Shown here: one piece after another, positions 26,245 to 31,886 of the stretch
How positions within the stretch are numbered: the first letter of the stretch is position 1
Layout of the letters: each line of letters opens with the position of its first letter
Assembly (NCBI GenBank): GCA_951828385.1
Contig: OX639973.1
Span: 1,664,470-1,728,469, forward strand
Origin: an uncultured Poribacteria bacterium
GTDB taxonomy: Bacteria > Poribacteria > WGA-4E > WGA-3G
DNA: 64,000 nucleotides
Direction: 5' to 3'
Notes under the pieces: generated by a model
Told to the model about the DNA's origin: nothing
What the model saw: only the letters and a program-made list of their open reading frames with translations
The model's database searches: none
Position numbers and translations under genes: made by a program

Positions 26245-26667
26245 ATGGCAGTTTTTTTACATACACGGGTTCGCGTCAGCGATCTTGACAATTCTATCAA
26301 TTGGTATTGCGATCACTTGGGATTTAAAGTCCTCAGTCGGAGCGATAAATCTCCGGCAGGTAACCAGATCGTACACCTCGAACTCCCCGGCAACGCGCAC
26401 ACCTTAGAATTGACCTATTCACCCGATTTTGAACTTCAGGTCCAAGAGGATCTGATGCACTTTGCGATCGGTGTCCCTGATATTGTCGAATGTTGCGATG
26501 AGTTAGAGAAAGCAGGATTGGAAATTTGGCCAGACGAATGGCGTGATCAATTCACATCCGGCGGCATGAAAATGGCATTCATCACCGACCCAGACGGTTA
26601 TGAAGTAGAAATCTTAGAACGGAAAGATGCCTCTGGCGACCCGCTCGACGTTCTTGACGAATCTTAG
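26245..26667 (+). CDS. VOC family (glyoxalase I-like) protein
   Basis: A 140-residue protein of the vicinal-oxygen-chelate fold. H-T-R-V-R-V-S-D-L-D-N-S-I-N-W-Y at residue 6 and H-L-E-L-P-G-N-A-H-T-L-E-L-T-Y near 48 form the first half; L-M-H-F-A-I-G-V-P-D and M-A-F-I-T-D-P-D-G-Y-E-V-E-I-L-E near 110 form the second. The arrangement of His and Glu is that of lactoylglutathione lyase, which isomerises the methylglyoxal-glutathione adduct, but the substrate is not certain. AAGGAG lies seven bases before ATG. It stands alone and meets the convergent M55 gene end. Confidence 0.85.
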   Translation: MAVFLHTRVRVSDLDNSINWYCDHLGFKVLSRSDKSPAGNQIVHLELPGNAHTLELTYSPDFELQVQEDLMHFAIGVPDIVECCDELEKAGLEIWPDEWRDQFTSGGMKMAFITDPDGYEVEILERKDASGDPLDVLDES

Positions 26668-27479
26668 GCATAGGGCCAAAACTGGTTCCACGCCGTCAGC
26701 CAATCTTTTGCACGGCTTTCAACGGTAACGGGACCTGTGATCTCAACCCCTTGTCGTCCTTTGAATTCTGCGAGTTTATCGACACTTCCGAGTTCAATCT
26801 TGATTGTTGTCGGCGCATCAGGAACGTAGGGTTTAACACGCGATAAATCTGTGAGTGCATCTCTCGCGGCCTCCTCAATCAATTGACGGGCACGAACCGG
26901 TGGGAGTTGCCGTGCGCTAAATCGGCTTAACCCCTGTTTAACAGCGACTGTAGGCAGTGAATCGCCGAGGAGTTCTTTGGCTTCTCGGCAGACTGCCGCA
27001 TCGCCTGTAACAAGCGCGATAGGCACACCATAAGCACCGTTGAGCGCAGCGTTCACGCCAGTTTCACCGACAAGGTCATCATTGAACCATAGATTCCGAT
27101 ATTGCACACTGGAGATGGTATGGCAGAGCACACCATCAGGCGTGCCGTTGCGGGCATGCATACCGATAAGTAAGCACGCATCACAACCGTCTTTCCACAT
27201 ATCTTCGTAGCGTCCCCATCCGTGATGTGCCACCCATTCACAATCTGGATGAATTTTATCAGGGATAAGCGAATTAAAGGTCCAGCCTTGTCCTGCGCCG
27301 TGGCAATCCACAACGACAATTTCCGTCGCGCCAGCGGCTTTCGCACCGCGCACTGCGGCGTTAATCTCTTCTGTATAAAGGTGCCGACCTTCTTCAAACA
27401 TCGCCGCGCCGCCGTTCACCTGATCCCACACGACAATACCACTGACACCTTCCATATCCGACATAATCAGTATTCGCAC
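26664..27479 (-). CDS. M55 family D-aminopeptidase-like protein
   Basis: A 271-residue DppA-type zinc peptidase. I-M-S-D-M-E-G-V-S-G near residue 6 gives Asp and Glu ligands, V-V-V-D-C-H-G-A-G near 57 gives Asp and His, and G-M-H-A-R near 106 another His. G-E-T-G-V-N-A-A-L-N-G near 138 and V-T-G-D-A-A-V are also characteristic. The start is a GTG with GGGAG seven bases upstream. The family is decameric and trims D-amino peptides. It lies 51 nt downstream of the hicA remnant. Confidence 0.87.
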   Translation of the reverse strand: MRILIMSDMEGVSGIVVWDQVNGGAAMFEEGRHLYTEEINAAVRGAKAAGATEIVVVDCHGAGQGWTFNSLIPDKIHPDCEWVAHHGWGRYEDMWKDGCDACLLIGMHARNGTPDGVLCHTISSVQYRNLWFNDDLVGETGVNAALNGAYGVPIALVTGDAAVCREAKELLGDSLPTVAVKQGLSRFSARQLPPVRARQLIEEAARDALTDLSRVKPYVPDAPTTIKIELGSVDKLAEFKGRQGVEITGPVTVESRAKDWLTAWNQFWPYA

Positions 27480-27530
27480 GATTCCACTCCCTTTCTATTG
27501 GATCCCGCAAGCTTTCTTCTTATACCATCT

Positions 27531-27599
27531 CTAATAAAAACCAACTTTGGCAAGCGTTTTCATGCATGTTTGCCCAGAAATTACCGGTAACCTACTCAT
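27531..27599 (-). pseudogene. hicA: Truncated HicA toxin
   Basis: A 22-codon frame whose ATG overlaps the hicB stop as ATGA. It reads M-S-R-L-P-V-I-S-G-Q then K-T-L-A-K-V-G-F-Y and stops at TAG 27531-27533. M-x-x-L-P-V-I-S-G-x-x-x-x-K-x-L-x-K-x-G-F is the start of HicA mRNA interferases, which normally go on through a G-S-H catalytic His. That half is missing here, so the toxin is dead. The short length is why a plain ORF search would miss it. Confidence 0.75.
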
Positions 27600-27802
27600 A
27601 CTGCTAACACTAACGCCTCAAAGCGTTCTTCCGGAATCGGTAACCCATCTTCTTCAAGCACAGCGATATATCCTTCAATCGCTTCTCTGATATTATTGAC
27701 TGCCTCCTGTTTCGTTTTCGCTTGACTGATGCAACCGGGCAAACTGAGGCATTCTGCGATCCAATAACCATCTTCTCCAGGGTAAATAACAACTTGTCTC
27801 AT
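27596..27802 (-). CDS. hicB: HicB-like antitoxin
   Basis: A 68-residue HicB/UPF0150-type protein. P-G-E-D-G-Y-W-I-A-E-C-L-S-L-P-G-C-I-S-Q-A is the family signature near residue 7, followed by T-K-Q-E-A-V-N-N-I-R-E-A-I. It is the short antitoxin form without an obvious separate DNA-binding domain. The toxin that should follow is cut to 22 codons, so this is an orphan antitoxin. Confidence 0.88.
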   Translation of the reverse strand: MRQVVIYPGEDGYWIAECLSLPGCISQAKTKQEAVNNIREAIEGYIAVLEEDGLPIPEERFEALVLAV

Positions 27803-28780
27803 ATATATTTTATACCATAGATTTCACTTTTAGACGCATTAAATTTTTCCGCTGCCAACCCACACTTTCAATTTTCATGACGGGCTGTTAACGACGGAAG
27901 GCTGTGGGTGTGAAATTTCATAGTTTTCATAGCAAATCAGGAAACTATGAATTTTGTGAGATGCTATGAACCCACGCTACACGTAGGTTTTTGGCGACTC
28001 TATCGAAAGTTGCTATGAAGTTGCTATGAAATTTGCTATGAAATTTTATGATGGAACACCGACAGTCATCACTGATGACTGACTGCCCATTCGTCTGAGC
28101 TGTGATTTATGGGATTAGAACCTTCACCGTGAAATTTATTTGTAAGTTGGATACTCCGATATTGTGACGTTTAATGTGACGTTTGTAACGTCACAGTGAC
28201 GTGCAGAATCCACGTGTGGCGTGGGAATGTGACGTGATTTCCGTTTTTTTCCGACGGTTTGTCTCGATGCATTTTGTTGATGTGGATGCCTGAAAATGTT
28301 ACACTGGTGTAACATTGCATGTTTTTTGTTTATCCGTGTGAACCCGCGTGGTGTCTGGTTTCTGAGGCGTTTTCGGTGTCGGTTTTTTTAGTGGAAAAAA
28401 ATAATAATTGGGTAAAAAGTGTAACATTTTGTTTGTCTGAATCGGGATTATAGGATGCTCGCGTTTGGTCTTAATTTTAGTATACATTGTGACGTAATTT
28501 CGTGTTTTTTGCGGTGAGGATTCTCCCGATACGTCCGTTCAAAATAAATAATATGTGTTTACAATATATATGATAACATATATCACATAAAAAGTCAATA
28601 TTATTTTTCGTTTCCGTATCATAAAATAAAAATTAAATACCTCCGCTGATGCTCCTCACATAACTTGACATCAATCAATTCATTTTTCAGGGACTGTCTT
28701 GAGAGAAAAAGATATAGGCGAGGAAAGAAATTCCTCGCCCAAAAGAATTAGATAGCATGTCTAACAGCTGCGTACAAACC
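27803..28780. other. Gene-poor AT-rich region with iteron-like words
   Basis: About 980 bases without a convincing gene. Three short words recur in separate blocks. GCTATGAA (or its inverse) is at 27926, 27963, 28012, 28023 and 28035. GTGACGT is at 28164, 28176, 28196, 28229 and 28489, with one inverse copy at 28188-28194. TGTTACAC/GTGTAACA is at 28297-28314 (perfect palindrome) and 28419-28426. The minus strand over 28160-28215 can be read as C-D-V-T-N-V-T-L-N-V-T and a stop, so part may be a decayed gene. Confidence 0.5.
28717..28739 (-). terminator. Terminator of the small basic protein gene
   Basis: GGCGAGGAA (28717-28725) and TTCCTCGCC (28731-28739) pair perfectly around AGAAA. Read on the minus strand, the stem is followed by TATATCTTTTTC. 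It lies 42 bases after the stop of the gene at 28781. Confidence 0.7.
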
Positions 28781-29065
28781 TTACCGGTGTTTGCGTTTTT
28801 TGATGATGTCCCGCCTTCTTCCGATCGGAATGGCATCGGTTGGCACATCATTAGACCCAAATGGATGCGATAAACGATAATTCGCGCCTCGCTTGCGTTT
28901 AGGTACACCCTTTGAAGCCTCAGTGAGGCGATGGTAATCTGATAACAATTGGGTGTCTATCTTTGAATTTGCTTTGATAGTTTCTTTGTTAACAGGGGGT
29001 CTATAGGTTCGAGAAGCCTTAACGGTTTTTTCCGAACTGTTAATATTAATGGCAGAAAACTTCAT
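28781..29065 (-). CDS. Small basic protein of unknown function
   Basis: A 94-residue protein from the ATG at 29065, chosen because GGAGG lies six bases upstream; the longer frame to 29179 lacks support. It is rich in Lys, Arg and Ser and ends in R-R-R-D-I-I-K-K-R-K-H-R. No domain, signal or membrane segment is visible. A good ribosome binding site and a following terminator support expression. The high charge suggests nucleic-acid binding, but this is only a guess. Confidence 0.55.
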   Translation of the reverse strand: MKFSAININSSEKTVKASRTYRPPVNKETIKANSKIDTQLLSDYHRLTEASKGVPKRKRGANYRLSHPFGSNDVPTDAIPIGRRRDIIKKRKHR

Positions 29066-29305
29066 TATGAACCTCCATTTTTCAAAAGTATTCACCGGTG
29101 TGTACAAATGTCTGGATCCACTCAAGATGTTGGTTGAGATAGGTGTGCAGGGGACGATCAACTGAACATGATAACCCAAAAGGCAACTCTATTTAGATGA
29201 ATGCAACGCTATAAACTCGTCGACTTCGAGTTGTGCTTGTCTGATAATACTACGTAACGAAGTCATGCGCGTGCATAACTTAAAGGGGCAGTATTAAAAG
29301 TAGTA

Positions 29306-29322
29306 GGCACACGCCGTGTGCC
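29306..29322. repeat. REP-like palindrome, copy 3
   Basis: GGCACACG-C-CGTGTGCC, preceded by AAAAGTAGTA and followed by GTAACTG. The most complete copy of the family. Confidence 0.8.
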
Positions 29323-29347
29323 GTAACTGTTAGCCACATCCAAACAA

Positions 29348-29405
29348 GGTAGGTGCGGTTTTGCGGCGTACTCGCCCAAATGCGATCTGCATTCCCAACC
29401 GCACC
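29348..29405. repeat. GGTGCGGTT/AACCGCACC palindrome with conserved core
   Basis: GGTGCGGTT and AACCGCACC flank a core of about 37 bases (TTGCGGCGTACTCG...GATCTGCATTCCC). The same core occurs at 51872-51920 beside the transposase remnant, there with AACCGAACC as the right arm. Confidence 0.7.
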
Positions 29406-29727
29406 ATAGGTGTCAATTTTAGAAAAAACCGTATCGTCCCGTAGGTGTTTTTGCTTGGGTGTTTCCGTTAGGTTGAACGGATGCCTCCAAAACCGTGAAA
29501 ATCATAGAAAATACAACCGTCTCCAGATACACCACATCCATCAGAGACCGAGTGAAACCCAACGCTTTGGCTTGAAAGTTTCCGAGGTGCTGACAGTGTA
29601 AAGTTGGGTTTCACTCCGTTCTTGAATGGATATAGCAGGATACTGACTTTTAGATGTGCTTGGCATGTCAACATCCCACTTTTCAATGCCGTTCAACCTA
29701 ACGGAAACACCCAAGCAAAAACACCTA

Positions 29728-29792
29728 CGGGATTCAAGAGGGTTTGAAGGCATCAAGGTTCCCGCGTAGAATCCGGTTCGGTTAGGAAACCG
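29728..29792 (+). repeat. 65-bp direct repeat, copy 1
   Basis: Identical to 29839-29903. Begins CGGGATTCAAGAGGG and ends GGTTAGGAAACCG. Confidence 0.85.
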
Positions 29793-29838
29793 TGAAGAAA
29801 CACCCTATCAAAAACCCTACCGGACCTGGGGACCGCGA

Positions 29839-29903
29839 CGGGATTCAAGAGGGTTTGAAGGCATCAAGGTTCCCGCGTAGAATCCGGTTCGGTTAGGAAA
29901 CCG
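29839..29903 (+). repeat. 65-bp direct repeat, copy 2
   Basis: Identical to 29728-29792. It continues into GAACCTACCGG, forming a GGTTCGGTT/AACCGAACC hairpin. CTACCGGACCTGG also follows copy 1 after an interruption. Confidence 0.85.
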
Positions 29904-30101
29904 AACCTACCGGACCTGGAATACCGCTAAATTGACACCTATGGTGTGGTTTCCCAACCGCACTGGTGCTACTCCGAATAGTTTTCTTGCTATCGGAGCG
30001 ACATCTGTAAAGAATTTGACATCATGTTTTTGATTATGATATACTTAAAATATCCATTGGAACGCGACAGTATTGTTTAATCCAACTTCAAGGTAGGGAA
30101 C

Positions 30102-30296
30102 ATGATGGACGAAGAACGCCAAAATCCAGATGATGATTCAGAAAAAATTTGGATCAATGAAGTAACAAAAGCTGCCGGTCCTCGCCGGCCACTTCGCAAA
30201 CCGCCAGGGAAACCGGGGGTGCCTGCTTCTCCAGCCAAACCTGCAACAAGCAAACCTGCTCAACCTTCCCGGCCAACTAAACCCAGAAATAAATAG
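30102..30296 (+). CDS. Small Pro/Lys-rich protein of unknown function
   Basis: A 64-residue protein. An acidic N-terminal third (E-E-R-Q-N-P-D-D-D-S-E-K) is followed by W-I-N-E-V-T-K-A-A-G and a Pro/Lys/Ala-rich tail (P-G-K-P-G-V-P-A-S-P-A-K-P). The tail looks disordered. AAGGTAGGG precedes the ATG, and a good terminator follows at 30316. No family is recognised. Confidence 0.5.
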   Translation: MMDEERQNPDDDSEKIWINEVTKAAGPRRPLRKPPGKPGVPASPAKPATSKPAQPSRPTKPRNK

Positions 30297-30315
30297 GTAG
30301 GGTTTACACAAGAGG

Positions 30316-30346
30316 CGCGTCCTTCACAATGGGCGCGTTGTTTTTG
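30316..30346 (+). terminator. Intrinsic terminator
   Basis: CGCGTCC (30316-30322) pairs with GGGCGCG (30331-30337) around an eight-base loop, followed by TTGTTTTTG. Confidence 0.75.
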
Positions 30347-30441
30347 TCTGGTGTTTCGCCAAACAACTACATCTATCAACTAATATCTGAATCTCGGATT
30401 GACTTGGATAACGCGGAAAAAGCGGTTGAGGAGTTGTTATC

Positions 30442-31365
30442 ATGAAAAATAATGAAGACCTTGATTTCTATTCTCACTGCGGATTTGCACACGAATATCA
30501 GTGTGGGTATAGCATCACTGTCGGCGAATTTTCAAAACCGATACAGCACCCGAACCTTGCCGAGGCGGAAGCACACAATACCCGCGGCATCGCCTACTGC
30601 GAAAAGGGTGAGTACGACAAAGCAATCGCAACTTTCGAGAAGGCAATAGACCTCAAATCGGATTATGTCAATGCCCATTACAACCTCGGGCTAGTTTACC
30701 TCAGAGAAGGCGAAATAGACAAGGCACTGAATGGATTTTACGGTGCCATCCAAATGAAGCGGAACTACGCCGAGGCGTACAACAACCGGGGCATCGTCTA
30801 TCATCTCAAAGGCGAGACACTCTATGCCCTCCAAGACTTCAGTATGGCGATAGGGTTGAACCAACAACTTGTAGAAGCCTATACCAACCGGGGCAGCCTC
30901 TATCTCGACAAGTCAGACATTCAACCCGCTTTGGATGACTTCCATATCGCCATAAAACTCGATTCGGATGCAGGGTTAGCGTATGGACATTGTGGTGTCG
31001 CGTGGTTACATTACGAACACTGGCCGAAGGTGAAAGCGGATTGGACGGTTGCAGCGATCTTGCATGTGGATATCCGCCCGCTATTTTACACGCGCTATGA
31101 GAATATTGCAGCGTTTGCACAGAAAACCGGCATTCAATTACCCGCAGATGTCGTGGATATGCTGTGTCCACACAAACCGATGCCCGAATTTGAGGAGGGT
31201 GCGCGTCTAAAGTTGGCACTAAAAGCATACGAGAACCGGGAACTCAGCACAGGGCTCTCCGCCCGCTTGGCAGGAATGTCCCGTGAGTCGTTTATATATG
31301 CAATGGGAAAACACGGTCTCTCTCCCTTTGGAACAGCTGAGGATATCCGAGAACTTGGGTTTTAA
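30442..31365 (+). CDS. TPR protein fused to a UPF0175-like antitoxin domain
   Basis: A 307-residue fusion. Residues 35-200 hold about five tetratricopeptide repeats (A-H-N-T-R-G-I-A-Y-C-E-K-G-E-Y-D-K-A-I, A-H-Y-N-L-G-L-V-Y, A-Y-N-N-R-G-I-V-Y-H). The last 55 residues (L-K-L-A-L-K-A-Y-E-N-R-E-L-S-T-G, A-R-L-A-G-M-S-R-E-S-F, R-E-L-G-F) match the UPF0175 type of small antitoxin. The DUF3368 toxin starts two bases after the stop, the usual partner of UPF0175. The TPR part may tether the antitoxin to another protein; this is inferred. Confidence 0.78.
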   Translation: MKNNEDLDFYSHCGFAHEYQCGYSITVGEFSKPIQHPNLAEAEAHNTRGIAYCEKGEYDKAIATFEKAIDLKSDYVNAHYNLGLVYLREGEIDKALNGFYGAIQMKRNYAEAYNNRGIVYHLKGETLYALQDFSMAIGLNQQLVEAYTNRGSLYLDKSDIQPALDDFHIAIKLDSDAGLAYGHCGVAWLHYEHWPKVKADWTVAAILHVDIRPLFYTRYENIAAFAQKTGIQLPADVVDMLCPHKPMPEFEEGARLKLALKAYENRELSTGLSARLAGMSRESFIYAMGKHGLSPFGTAEDIRELGF

Positions 31366-31367
31366 GT

Positions 31368-31862
31368 ATGCTTGAAAATCCTGTTATAAGTAATACCAGT
31401 CCGCTCGTTGGACTTTGGACACTCGGGCACCTCCAGCTGCTGAGAGACCTCTACACAGAGGTATTGATTCCAGAAGAAGTGCAAGATGAGTTCCTCGCAA
31501 CCGGAGAGCTCACTCGCGAGCAGGCACTCAAAAACGCGCCTTGGATTAGATCCGTTGTGTTGACACCTCCGTTAGACGATACGACTTATCCTAACGGCAT
31601 CCATCGCGGTGAAGCCGCAGTTTTCGATCTCGCAAAAGAACGTGGCGCGCAGCTGGTTATTCTTGATGATTTGGAAGCGCGCCGGTATGCCAAACGCATC
31701 GGATTACCAACGAAGGGCACCGTTGGCGTTTTGCTGGACGCGAAGAGAAACGGATTAATAGATGCCCTCAAGCCGCTTTTAGACATACTGTTGGAGAAGG
31801 GTGTACGTTTGGGAGCATCACTTATAAATGAAGCATTACAAGCGGCTGGAGAAAAGCATTGA
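31368..31862 (+). CDS. DUF3368 PIN-like toxin
   Basis: A 164-residue protein of the DUF3368 family, distant PIN-domain nucleases. V-I-S-N-T-S-P-L at residue 5 gives the first acidic-site region (Asn in place of Asp, as is common in this family). E-V-Q-D-E-F near 40, G-E-A-A-V near 82, and L-D-D-L-E-A-R-R-Y-A near 98 give the other acids. It ends G-V-R-L-G-A-S-L-I-N-E-A-L. It is the toxin of a two-gene module with the upstream antitoxin fusion and probably cuts RNA. Confidence 0.85.
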   Translation: MLENPVISNTSPLVGLWTLGHLQLLRDLYTEVLIPEEVQDEFLATGELTREQALKNAPWIRSVVLTPPLDDTTYPNGIHRGEAAVFDLAKERGAQLVILDDLEARRYAKRIGLPTKGTVGVLLDAKRNGLIDALKPLLDILLEKGVRLGASLINEALQAAGEKH

Positions 31863-31886
31863 CTAGGCCCTAGCAAAGGAATCCAA

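Larger units (their letters stand above)
29397..29951. mobile_element. Putative non-autonomous element with terminal and nested inverted repeats
   Basis: About 555 bases bounded by AACCGCACCATAGGTGTC...(29397-29422) and its inverse at 29927-29951, which match with one indel and one mismatch. The same end occurs at 51856-51880, overlapping the stop of the IS4-like transposase remnant. Inside, 29440-29480 and 29689-29729 are perfect 41-bp inverted repeats, and 29551-29563 pairs with 29603-29615. It contains no gene. The open frames on both strands that share a C-F-C-L-G-V-S-V word are only the two arms of the repeat. Confidence 0.6.

Noticed and set aside
28299..28487. 62-residue ORF on the minus strand in the iteron-like region
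   Set aside because: Low-complexity Lys/Pro/Thr sequence in an AT-rich stretch, without a binding site or similarity.
29410..29756. Two overlapping small ORFs on opposite strands sharing C-F-C-L-G-V-S-V
   Set aside because: Both are readings of the two arms of the 41-bp inverted repeat; neither has a ribosome binding site or a family.
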